A stretch of 31,197 nucleotides of DNA from a virus. The translations under genes were made by a program, and so were the position numbers. The notes beneath the pieces are model-generated. The model saw only the letters and a list, made by a program, of their open reading frames with translations, was not told where the DNA came from and searched no databases. This document shows, piece after piece, positions 13,068-20,857 of this stretch. Location: IMG/VR virus record IMGVR_UViG_3300025131_007715, positions 1-31,197 of that record. One strand, given 5' to 3'. Every line of letters starts with the position of its first letter. Position 1 is the stretch's first letter.

Positions 13068-14969
13068 TCATCTCCCGTCCGTCAGGAAGCGTCTTCCGCA
13101 CAGGATAATATACGCGCCCTGATATCCGATGATTGTTTGCGCTGCGGTCAGATTGGTGAAGCCTGCCGCGCCCTGTGCGTATGGGTCGTCGGCGACGATC
13201 CGCCATCTCACCTCCAGCCACTGCTCCCCGCCTGCACATGTGGGGAAGGCACCGGCGGCCGGAAAGCCCGTGCCCAGGTTGCTGCGCGACTGACCCTCGA
13301 TCGGCCAGTTCAACTTTCCGGCCGCCGCGCCCATGCCGCTACCACAGAAAATGGGCTTGCCGCTGTCTTCGCCCCATCCCTCGCCCGTGTCTCCCGCCGG
13401 GTAGACGAGGGGGATCTGGTAAATCTCCCACGACACATTCTCGTCCACGATCCCCCCGTTGAAGGGCACGCCCGTCAATTTCGGCGCGGCGTGGAACGGG
13501 TAGGTCCAGCGGTCGATCAGGCTTTGGCTGACGGGGTTTCCGGGCAGATCGCCCCACTTCTGTACGAACTGGAGCCTTCCGAGCTGGTCGTGGGACAGGT
13601 GGTCTCCCACCATCCCCGAGCCCATGATCAAGCCGATGTCGTGGGACAGGCCCGGCTGTGCGTCCTGCGACGTCATCACGCTCTTCTGCCAGTTGACGCA
13701 GGCGAACGCGTGGTGAATTTCGATCGGGAACGGCAGAGGCACGATCCGGCGACTCATGGCCGGATCGGTGTCTGTGTTGCCCAGAGGCAGAGTGCGTGGG
13801 GCCCCGAAGATCCGGCCGGGGTTCCCGCCCTGCACCCCCACCGAAGGGGTGGCCGCTTTAACGATTCCGTTGTGCGGGTTCTGCCACAACGGAATCGTGA
13901 TCAGCGAGTAGCAGGAGTCGACCTCCAACGCTTCTCGCCCCGGTGGCATGCAGCGACGACTGAGCCCGCCCTTCAGTTTCTCTCGCAGTTTCCGGTCCAG
14001 CGCCGTCATGGCGGTGTTGATCCCGTCTGCCGAGTCGGCGTCGATCGGGGTCCCCGCGGCGGGCTGGGCGATGTTCAGGTCGATCTCGCCGGTCGCGGCC
14101 TCGTTGATCCGGGGCTGGTTCTGCACCGGGTTCGTCGGGACCCGGCGCCGCCAGCCCGTCGACTGAACCTCCGTCCGCATCTTCAGCGCGAGCTGCACGT
14201 TGACCACGGCGTAGTCGTCGCGAGGCCCGATCGCCGGAGTGTCGGAGCCGAGGTTCGGGTAGAGAAGCGCCGTCATGTAGGATTTCTTCGGGTTCAGGCG
14301 CAATCCGATCCCATCTCGGGTGAACGGGTTGCGGCGGCCGTCGCCTACCCCGAACGTCGTGCCATCGATCTCCATCCTGAACACGGCGCGCTCGGGAAAC
14401 CAGTGCGGGTGATAGTTCTCGTGCTGCATGCCCGGGTAGCGCGCGTACAGCGTGGTCTTCGGCGGGATGTCGATCAGCGGGGTCTTCTCCCAGATCACGA
14501 TCTCCACGTCGTACCTCGACAGCGAGTCGAAGTGCATGTGTCCGCTGCGCTCGTCGGCGTCGACCCCTCCAGCCCCCACGTCTTGCCACTTGCCGGCCAG
14601 GACAGCGCCTTCCCGCCGCTGATCGAACGAGTACACGATCTCGTCCAGCACGACGGCTGGCGGATCTTCCGCGTCGAAGTGCTCCTGTAGCGGCGGAAGC
14701 ATCAGTGGCACGCAAACGCCGCCCGGGCTTTCGCTCAGGGTGTAGACCCCGTCGTGGTAGTTGGCGATCTCCGAGTCGATGTAGGGCCACGTGAAGTGTG
14801 CGGTGAATGGCGCGGTGGGGGTTGCCAGGTTGTCGGCGTTCACTTTGCCGTCTTCCAAATCGGCCTCGATCCCCAGCAGCCCTGTTCTGGGCGCGGCGGC
14901 CTGACCGTACACGTGCTCGCGATGAAGCTTCGTGCCGCGCGCCATCTTCGTGCGTGTCACGTCGCTCAT
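13068..14969 (-). CDS. Large hypothetical virion structural protein (633 aa)
   Basis: No family recognised. The sequence is rich in beta-type segments, aromatic residues and prolines, without signal peptide, membrane helix or coiled coil, as expected of a capsid- or tail-associated protein. Paired stretches such as FRMEIDGTTFGVG, EIVIWEKTPLIDIP and AYIILCGRRF suggest several beta-sandwich units. The start chosen is ATG at 14969, overlapping the stop of the 319-aa gene (ATGA); an upstream extension of 27 residues is arginine-rich shadow. It lies between the 319-aa and 238-aa genes, so after the nozzle and before the ejection-type proteins. Possible roles are tail fibre trunk or head/tail appendage. 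Structural nature is fairly safe from context; the exact role is open. Confidence 0.6.
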   Translation of the reverse strand: MSDVTRTKMARGTKLHREHVYGQAAAPRTGLLGIEADLEDGKVNADNLATPTAPFTAHFTWPYIDSEIANYHDGVYTLSESPGGVCVPLMLPPLQEHFDAEDPPAVVLDEIVYSFDQRREGAVLAGKWQDVGAGGVDADERSGHMHFDSLSRYDVEIVIWEKTPLIDIPPKTTLYARYPGMQHENYHPHWFPERAVFRMEIDGTTFGVGDGRRNPFTRDGIGLRLNPKKSYMTALLYPNLGSDTPAIGPRDDYAVVNVQLALKMRTEVQSTGWRRRVPTNPVQNQPRINEAATGEIDLNIAQPAAGTPIDADSADGINTAMTALDRKLREKLKGGLSRRCMPPGREALEVDSCYSLITIPLWQNPHNGIVKAATPSVGVQGGNPGRIFGAPRTLPLGNTDTDPAMSRRIVPLPFPIEIHHAFACVNWQKSVMTSQDAQPGLSHDIGLIMGSGMVGDHLSHDQLGRLQFVQKWGDLPGNPVSQSLIDRWTYPFHAAPKLTGVPFNGGIVDENVSWEIYQIPLVYPAGDTGEGWGEDSGKPIFCGSGMGAAAGKLNWPIEGQSRSNLGTGFPAAGAFPTCAGGEQWLEVRWRIVADDPYAQGAAGFTNLTAAQTIIGYQGAYIILCGRRFLTDGR

Positions 14970-15925
14970 TTGAGAAGCTCCAGCGCGGTGAGGCCCAGGT
15001 GGTACGTCTGGTGCTCCCAGGGGAACTCTTCCCCGGACGCGTCGTTCCAAGCCCCGTCTACGTCCCAGAGTGTCCGATTGTAGAAGGGCAAAATCACCGC
15101 GAACCGAACCTGAGCGAACTCGGGGAGCGGCACGTTCAGATCCGACAGCCGAACGAGCAGCCCGTCCACCGGGCCGTTCAGGGCCTGCGGGTTGGTCAGA
15201 TCGACTCCTGCCATGGCCCTGAACTCCCGCCCGTCTGCCCGCCAGTCGAAGTAGTTGATCTCCAGGTCGTCCAGCGCCGCTTTGTTGCGCCCGAGGTCCG
15301 AGGCAACCTGCATCTGCACCACGATGTCCGAGACCCAGTCCTCGGCGCTGTTCGTGATCTGCGTGGCCGGAGACCGGCTCGACGGTGGCCCCGGAAGATT
15401 GGGGTACTCGAACGAGTTGTCGTAGGGCACGCGACCGCCCGTGCCGGTCTCCAGCACGAGGCAGATCTCATCGATGATCGTCGGGTCACTGAAGCCCAGC
15501 GCGGTGGTCCAGGCATACTGACGTGTCGAGGCTCGGTATGCCGGGTCGATGGCGGTGACGTCGTGCCCCTTCGTCCGCCACGGGTTCTTGCCTTCCTCGT
15601 CGTACGATCCGGTGAGCGTGACCGCGTGGGCCAGCGTGTCCTCGTTGTAGACGTCCACGAAGGGCAGCTTGGTGGAGTACTGGTCTTCTCCCCCCACGGG
15701 GATCGTCAACTCGTCCTTACGCGGAGGCTCGAACCCCAGCACGTACGTCTGAGGCAGCCACCGGGTCGCGACGTCGCCACGGGTGTACGCGCCGTGGCGA
15801 GCGATGTAGTCCTGCATCGTGGAGTCGAGCAGCAATCCGTCGACCGACACCCCATCGGCGTGCTGCTTTTTGGTGTACCTGCGGATCGAAGGTCGGAACT
15901 CGACCGGCGGCGGGTTGAACCCCAT
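14966..15925 (-). CDS. Hypothetical virion structural protein (319 aa)
   Basis: I do not recognise a family. It is a soluble, beta-rich protein with several tryptophans and an ending (FAQVRFAVILPFYNRTLWDV, TYHLGLTALELLK) that looks like a compact beta-sandwich. No export signal or membrane segment. The ATG at 15925 overlaps the stop of the beta-helix gene by one base (TGATG), and its stop overlaps the ATG of the 633-aa gene (ATGA), so the three are one coupled block. Its partner genes on both sides look structural. Composition and style are close to those of the 633-aa neighbour, which suggests they act together, but I found no clear sequence repeat between the two. Likely tail or capsid appendage component. 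Confidence 0.55.
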   Translation of the reverse strand: MGFNPPPVEFRPSIRRYTKKQHADGVSVDGLLLDSTMQDYIARHGAYTRGDVATRWLPQTYVLGFEPPRKDELTIPVGGEDQYSTKLPFVDVYNEDTLAHAVTLTGSYDEEGKNPWRTKGHDVTAIDPAYRASTRQYAWTTALGFSDPTIIDEICLVLETGTGGRVPYDNSFEYPNLPGPPSSRSPATQITNSAEDWVSDIVVQMQVASDLGRNKAALDDLEINYFDWRADGREFRAMAGVDLTNPQALNGPVDGLLVRLSDLNVPLPEFAQVRFAVILPFYNRTLWDVDGAWNDASGEEFPWEHQTYHLGLTALELLK

Positions 15926-16455
15926 CAGGTGGTCTCCCCGGCGCCGACTGTGTAGTTGATGTGGGCCACGCCGCTGCTTCGGTGGCAGGCTGTGATGAAG
16001 GCATCTCCCGCGACTCCCGCGTTGTTCACGTGCGCCGCATCGCGAAAGAGGCACGAGACGAAGTGAGCCTTCGTGCCCGCCACCATGGTGATCTCCTGTT
16101 CGAAGATGCACCGCTCGAACATGGCCGCGCCGTCCGCAGTAGCGGCGATGGCCACGGCAGCGGTGAAGATGAACCCGACGACGAAGCACGGGGCGTCGAT
16201 GGTGGCTCCCGCGATTCGCGCCGGCGGCCGGGCCACCAGGTGAGACCACGGCTTCGTGATCGTGGTCTGCGGGTGGGACTCCCCCTGCCTCGTTTCGGTC
16301 AGGGTGAAGCCGTTGTCGGTCAGGCGGTCCTCGCTCACCGCCTCGGTGGGCTGCACCACCCTCCCGTCCAGCCGGGAGTTGTGATGCCGCGTGCGGCGGT
16401 CCTCCTGCTCCAGCCTTCCGGCTCCGATCGTGTTCGGCTCGACGCGTGGTCTCAT
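15925..16455 (-). CDS. Small protein with beta-helix-like C-terminus (176 aa)
   Basis: The first 60 residues are charged and probably disordered, rich in arginine and histidine. From about 75 onward short strands with a C-x-F-type turn recur about every 20-25 residues: APCFVVGFIF, FERCIFEQEIT, HFVSCLFRDAA and AFITACHRSSG. This is the pattern of a single-stranded right-handed beta-helix seen in tail spikes and pectate-lyase-like proteins. It would be a very short helix, so a trimeric spike fragment or a chaperone-like cap are both possible. Start ATG at 16455 overlaps the stop of the nozzle gene (ATGA). Position directly after the nozzle gene fits a tail-tip component. The fold is inferred by eye and should be treated as tentative. 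Confidence 0.5.
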   Translation of the reverse strand: MRPRVEPNTIGAGRLEQEDRRTRHHNSRLDGRVVQPTEAVSEDRLTDNGFTLTETRQGESHPQTTITKPWSHLVARPPARIAGATIDAPCFVVGFIFTAAVAIAATADGAAMFERCIFEQEITMVAGTKAHFVSCLFRDAAHVNNAGVAGDAFITACHRSSGVAHINYTVGAGETT

Positions 16456-19445
16456 CGGTTACGACCCCGCCGTGTCGTGTTGCCGATCAGTCGAAGCAGG
16501 GCCTTTGCAGACTCGAAAGTGAGTGTCGCGGCGCGGTTCATCATGTGGCCGAACAGGGTCACCCGAACCGTCGATCCCTTCACCGAGGTCGACACGATGT
16601 GCTCGGACACCTCATCGGAGCCGACGAGCTCGTGCGCCACCATGGCCGGATCGGCCGGATCACCCCACACCGGCTCGGTCGTCCCTCCGTAGGCGTTGGG
16701 CTCGTACGATGCGGTCGCGCTGTTCCACAGGCGGGTTCGGACCCCCTCCCTGCTGGGGATCTGACGCACTGCGTCGGGCAGGCTCGGGTCCACGTAGTCG
16801 CTGCCGTCGTAGTCGATGATTTGCGCCATCACGTCTTTGCGATCGGAGCCGAACACGAAGTTGATCAGCCGCGCCGGCCAGGCGGCCCACCCCTGCGTCC
16901 CGCTGTCGAGGTCGACTCCAGCCCCGCGGCTGCGGACCGTCGTTCGGACCCCTCGGAGCTTCAGCTTCTGCGCCCCCTTCGGATCGATCGGGGGGCTGCG
17001 GAAGGCCCAGTCGACGGGCTGCGCCACGTTGTTCTTCCGACGCCGTCCGTTGCCGACGTCGGAATCGAACGGCACCCGGTGGGGCACGTCCTCCAGGTAG
17101 AAGCGGGTGTCGCGTCGGATCATGACGCCCGCCAGTCCCACGGGGACCCGCGCCCCGTTCCAGATCTGAGGGAAGGAGAAGTTGAGGTCCCAGTCGACCA
17201 GGGCGGTCACGTCCTGCGTCGTGACGGCTGATCGCAATCGACGCATCGGGATGTAGAACAGGGTGTTGTGCTGGTAGGGGATCAACCCGAGCCCGGGCTG
17301 GGCGTCCCACGTGCCGCCGGGGATCCCAGGCGCGGACCCGTTGAACTGGATCCGCAGCTCCATCCCGTCCTTGTCCGGAACCACGCCGTCGTAGACCTGG
17401 GCCTCTCGGAAGTTGGCTGCATCGGGCGTCGAGCCCACCCCCATGGCGTATCCGTCGATCGAGTGCAGTCGCTCGGGTGGGAACTCCAGGCAGAGTTCGG
17501 AATCTACTGTCGAGTAGTTTCCTGCCAGCAGCGTTCTGAGCACCGGCTGCCAATGGTCGTTGGCGAAGCGCACGATCAGCTCGAACGACGTGAAGGGCAG
17601 CGACTGCTCCTGGCCGAACTCGGGGACGATCGTGACCGGGAAGAACCAGTCCTCGTACCGTGTGTCGTCGGGCGAGGCCGGGTTGCTCTGCTGATCCGGC
17701 GACATCTGGTAGGTCCAGTTGTCGGGCACCCGGATCGGCGCATGGATGTAGAACCGGGTGCTGTCGTTGTGGTCGGCCAGGTAGTGGACCCACCCCATGC
17801 CCCCGCGGTCGTCCTCGGCGTCGATGCTGCGGTCGAGCGCTCCTCCGCGGCCGTACTCGAGCAGGTAGGCGCTGTGCAACTTCAGATCGGACCAGTCGCG
17901 GTCGATTTGCGTGTCCTGCGACAAATCCTGCGTGTCCAGGCCTCCGACCAGCACGAGGCGATCGTCGGTGGCGGCCAGGCGCGGCTCTGTGATCCGGGCC
18001 TCGATACCGACCCGCGGAGTTCCGCCGCTCACGCTGACCAGCGATTCCCACGACCATACGGACCAGCCTTCGGATCGCACCAGCGCCATGCGCTGCCCGG
18101 GCTGTACCAGCAGCAACAGGTCCAGTTCCGGATAGACCACCAGATGCGCGCCCTTCGGATCGAAGGAGTATTGGTGCTGAGGCTGCTCGGGTGCCGTCAG
18201 ATCGTTGTGGCCGGCGGCTGCGTAGTAGGCGGTCAGCGGGTGATCGATTCGGTACCGGAAGAACTCGTCCACCCCGGGGTCACTGATCTTCTTGATCTGC
18301 AGGTTCCCCATGGTGCTGTATAGCCCGTTTCGATCACACCAGGTCAGCACCTGTCGATCGACGTCCGCGCAGTTCGGGTTGGTGCAGCCCACGGTGTCCG
18401 ACAGCACGACGATCCGCGCCGATGTGATCACGGTGTCGTCGGGCACGTCCACGTACATCGTCCGCGTGTCGGTGAAGACGTACAGGGCCCCGTTGAACTC
18501 CCGCACACAGGTGATCCGCTCGTTCGTGAAGAACGCCAGCTCGTTGGCCTGCATCACCGCGGCCGGGAACCCGACGTCGCTGAACAGCAGGGACCGACCC
18601 ACCACGTAGATCGTGCGGCCCAGCGCTTCGGCGTGGTACGCGAAGTCCACCTGCTGCAGGTTGGCGTTGTCGAGGTACGCGAACCCGTCTTCGAAGGCGC
18701 TGTTGCCTCGGAACGCCATCCGCTTGGCCAGCGACGATTCCCCGTACGGCCGGGAGTAGGCGTTCCGGTTGGCGTTGTCGATCTGTCGGTTCCGCGGCTT
18801 GCCGAACACCGCCGGGCGGTAGAGCCAGGCTCCGATCGCAGGAACTCCGAAGATCATCGACCCCCGGATGGCCGTGAAGAAGGGCTCGTCGCCGGCCGGG
18901 TGATCGACTGCCTCGACCCACTGCTCGTAGTCGTGGATCCCGCCGATACCTCCCCCACCCCGCTCCGCAGTCTCGTGCGTGGCGTGGTGTTTCCACATCG
19001 GAGTCGACTCGGAGTCGACCAGATCGGACGTGTGCAGGTGCAGGGGCTCTTCCCACCGGGCGTCGGTGTCCAGGTCGTACACGCTCAGGACGTACAGACG
19101 ACCCTCGGTGGGCGTCGTGTCCTCCGGAGAGTCGGCGGTCTCCCCGGTGTAGACCCGCGCCTCGAGCAGCGTCAGGTGCTGTGTGTGCCCGAAGTTGGTC
19201 TCCAGCAGCGCGCTGCCGATCACCCGCCTGTAGCCCCACTCGGCGTCGGCCCACGCGTCGGGGCTGCCGTCGTCCACCGGCCGGGCCAGCGTCGTGTCGA
19301 ACTGGGTGACCTGGCCGAACCCACTGCGGACGCACCAGCGGCCTCCGCGCTGATACATGTTGAGCGCGAACCCGTTCGACACGGGACCTTCGGCGACCAG
19401 GCCGGGGGCCTCCCGCAGGAGTTCCACTTCCTCGTATGGGACCAC
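16452..19445 (-). CDS. Tail nozzle / tubular-B-like protein (997 aa)
   Basis: Residues 278-340 carry the series typical of podovirus nozzle and stabilisation proteins: RTIYVVGRSLLFSDVGFP, an ELAFFTNERITCVREFNG turn, and ALYVFTDTRTMYVDV. Then come DRNGLYSTMGNLQIKKISD (371-389) and a large beta-rich remainder with many WxW-type strands, consistent with beta-propeller blades. At 997 aa it is longer than T7 gp12 (about 790), the extra length lying in the C-terminal half. It would cap the tail and guide DNA after the adaptor encoded next to it. GTG at 19445 directly follows the TAG of the adaptor gene. The assignment is based on these motifs plus order next to an adaptor-type gene. Confidence 0.7.
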   Translation of the reverse strand: MVPYEEVELLREAPGLVAEGPVSNGFALNMYQRGGRWCVRSGFGQVTQFDTTLARPVDDGSPDAWADAEWGYRRVIGSALLETNFGHTQHLTLLEARVYTGETADSPEDTTPTEGRLYVLSVYDLDTDARWEEPLHLHTSDLVDSESTPMWKHHATHETAERGGGGIGGIHDYEQWVEAVDHPAGDEPFFTAIRGSMIFGVPAIGAWLYRPAVFGKPRNRQIDNANRNAYSRPYGESSLAKRMAFRGNSAFEDGFAYLDNANLQQVDFAYHAEALGRTIYVVGRSLLFSDVGFPAAVMQANELAFFTNERITCVREFNGALYVFTDTRTMYVDVPDDTVITSARIVVLSDTVGCTNPNCADVDRQVLTWCDRNGLYSTMGNLQIKKISDPGVDEFFRYRIDHPLTAYYAAAGHNDLTAPEQPQHQYSFDPKGAHLVVYPELDLLLLVQPGQRMALVRSEGWSVWSWESLVSVSGGTPRVGIEARITEPRLAATDDRLVLVGGLDTQDLSQDTQIDRDWSDLKLHSAYLLEYGRGGALDRSIDAEDDRGGMGWVHYLADHNDSTRFYIHAPIRVPDNWTYQMSPDQQSNPASPDDTRYEDWFFPVTIVPEFGQEQSLPFTSFELIVRFANDHWQPVLRTLLAGNYSTVDSELCLEFPPERLHSIDGYAMGVGSTPDAANFREAQVYDGVVPDKDGMELRIQFNGSAPGIPGGTWDAQPGLGLIPYQHNTLFYIPMRRLRSAVTTQDVTALVDWDLNFSFPQIWNGARVPVGLAGVMIRRDTRFYLEDVPHRVPFDSDVGNGRRRKNNVAQPVDWAFRSPPIDPKGAQKLKLRGVRTTVRSRGAGVDLDSGTQGWAAWPARLINFVFGSDRKDVMAQIIDYDGSDYVDPSLPDAVRQIPSREGVRTRLWNSATASYEPNAYGGTTEPVWGDPADPAMVAHELVGSDEVSEHIVSTSVKGSTVRVTLFGHMMNRAATLTFESAKALLRLIGNTTRRGRNR

Positions 19446-20195
19446 CTAGTTCCCCCGGCCGCCGGAGGCAGAGGAGGGCACGCGGGCAACATACCTGGGG
19501 CCACTGAAATCGGTCTGCTGCAGGAACTCGCGGAAGCCCGCCATCCGCATCTGCAGCCTGCTGATCAGCGCGGGGTTCTCGGCCACGTCCGTGATGGCGT
19601 AGTTGGAGTACGCGAGCAGGGCGATGATGTCGTGCCACTGCCCCATGTCGTCCAGGAACACGCCGGTCGCGGGCGTCAGTACGCTCACCCACGTGGGATC
19701 GAAAACCGCGCCTCCGATCCCGACGGACTGCTGTTCCGTGTAGTGAAGCCGCATCGTGCCGTCGACCGACTTGGGGAACCACAGCTCGTCCCCTCGCAGG
19801 AAGTAGGCATACCCCCCGTTGCGCAGAGCCTCGAAACTGCTCACGGGCTCGAGGTCGACGCGCGCCGTCACCGTCTCGATGTTGAGCAGTGCCGCCATGC
19901 GAGGTACGGGGGTTCCTGCGTCGTTGGGCTGCTCTCCCATGATCGAGGGGGTGCCGGCGCCCGCGGGAGACACCCCGGCCTGCGTCAGGTCGTACACCTG
20001 GTAGTCGCCGACCAGCGCACTGACGTCGATCTCCCGCGTCGTGGAGTAGTACCAGGGGAGCACCTGATTGACCGTGTTGCGGAACTCCGCGTACGCCTGG
20101 AGCAGATCCAGCGCCACGTCGGCTGCGAGCAGCGCGGTAGCGTCGGGCTCGTCCGTGTAGCGGCGGTACAGCGCGGCGATGGCGTCTGTTTTCAC
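19446..20195 (-). CDS. Head-tail adaptor / tubular-A-like protein (249 aa)
   Basis: An N-terminal helix (DAIAALYRRYTDEP) and a second long helix with LLAADVALDLLQAYAEFRNTV (about 22-45) lead into a beta-rich insertion (50-165) and two further helices (DDMGQWHDIIALLAYSNYAI and ALISRLQMRMAGFREFLQQ). This helix-bundle layout fits the T7 gp11 / P22 gp4 type of ring that docks on the portal. Its pairing with a nozzle-type protein on the 3' side supports the role. The start is GTG at 20195 with the SD GGAGGT five bases upstream; the SD comes after the HNH insertion, so ribosomes must load here afresh rather than by coupling to the portal gene. Confidence moderate: fold and order agree, but no signature motif was seen. 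Confidence 0.6.
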   Translation of the reverse strand: MKTDAIAALYRRYTDEPDATALLAADVALDLLQAYAEFRNTVNQVLPWYYSTTREIDVSALVGDYQVYDLTQAGVSPAGAGTPSIMGEQPNDAGTPVPRMAALLNIETVTARVDLEPVSSFEALRNGGYAYFLRGDELWFPKSVDGTMRLHYTEQQSVGIGGAVFDPTWVSVLTPATGVFLDDMGQWHDIIALLAYSNYAITDVAENPALISRLQMRMAGFREFLQQTDFSGPRYVARVPSSASGGRGN

Positions 20196-20211
20196 TGGAC
20201 ACCTCCCCGCA

Positions 20212-20220
20212 TGCTAGGAT
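20212..20220 (+). promoter_or_regulatory. Candidate extended -10 promoter for the HNH gene
   Basis: TGC-TAGGAT (20212-20220) fits an extended -10 element on the + strand, 70 bases before the HNH start. No -35 is visible at the right distance. It would let the endonuclease gene be expressed on its own, against the late operon. Confidence 0.25.
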
Positions 20221-20229
20221 GGGTACGCG

Positions 20230-20263
20230 CAGCGAAGGGGCTGGCAGGCCCCCGCACGCGCTG
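20230..20263. promoter_or_regulatory. Strong two-part stem-loop in the HNH leader
   Basis: GGGG (20237-20240) pairs with CCCC (20249-20252), extended by C-G and T:G pairs, over a 4-base loop. An outer stem CAGCG (20230-20234) / CGCTG (20259-20263) closes it. No T-run follows on the + strand. On the - strand, the paired DNA lies upstream of the adaptor gene's RBS. It may moderate translation or transcription at the insertion border, or be a remnant of the homing site. Confidence 0.5.
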
Positions 20264-20290
20264 ACCGACCGAACCTAAAAAGGAGGCTCG

Positions 20291-20857
20291 ATGGCTGAGA
20301 TCCAAGATAACACTGAAGCAGAGCGCCAAGCATGGGCTTCTATGAAGAAGCGATGCAACAACCCCCGCGCGCACAACTACCGACATTACGGAGGGAGGGG
20401 CATCCAGATATGCCCCGAGTGGAATGCCAGGGACGGCTTCCAACGGTTCCTGCAAGACATGGGCAAGCGCCCAACTCCTGCCCATTCGTTGGACCGCATC
20501 GACAATGAGGGAAATTACACACCCGATAATTGCCGTTGGGCTACGCCGATCCAGCAAGGTCGAAACCGCCGCAACAACGTCGTTCTGGAACATGAGGGCC
20601 AAGCGGCCACTATGGCGGAGTGGGCCGAACGAACGGGTCTTAGTAAGACCTGCATTCATCACAGACTCAAGAGCGGGTGGTCCGTCGAAGACGCTCTCAC
20701 GAAGCCAGTCGCTAAAACGATCACCGCCAACGGTCACACCCGCACTGTGGCCGAATGGGCTCGTGTCAGCGGGGTGAAGTTGGCTACGATCTACTACCGC
20801 CTGTATGCGGGGTGGAGCCCGGAGGAAATCGTTTCTCCACACGGCCGCAATCACTGA
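20291..20857 (+). CDS. HNH homing-type endonuclease with two repeated HTH-like modules (188 aa)
   Basis: Residues 19-95 fit the phage HNH family with the order KKRCNNP, YGGRGIQICPEW, HSLDRIDNEGNYTPDNCRWAT and QGRNRRNN. H65, D68, N75 and N80 are the likely beta-beta-alpha metal-site and structural residues. Two copies of a 43-residue module follow (about 97-139 and 143-184), each with AEWA.(x)SG, an I..RL helix and GWS-E, resembling NUMOD-type helix-turn-helix DNA readers. It makes a double-strand or single-strand cut that favours spread of the gene. ATG at 20291 has a strong AAGGAGG. It is free-standing, oriented against the operon, and its stop overlaps the portal stop region (convergent ends within 20851-20857). 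No intron was found. Codon-level foreignness was not tested. Confidence 0.9.
   Translation: MAEIQDNTEAERQAWASMKKRCNNPRAHNYRHYGGRGIQICPEWNARDGFQRFLQDMGKRPTPAHSLDRIDNEGNYTPDNCRWATPIQQGRNRRNNVVLEHEGQAATMAEWAERTGLSKTCIHHRLKSGWSVEDALTKPVAKTITANGHTRTVAEWARVSGVKLATIYYRLYAGWSPEEIVSPHGRNH

Noticed and set aside
12969-14690. 573-codon + strand open frame opposite the 633-aa structural gene
   Set aside because: Shadow frame, for the same reasons; the - strand gene has correct overlaps with its neighbours.
18633-20264. 543-codon + strand open frame opposite the nozzle and adaptor genes
   Set aside because: Shadow frame; no domain, no RBS and an improbable composition.
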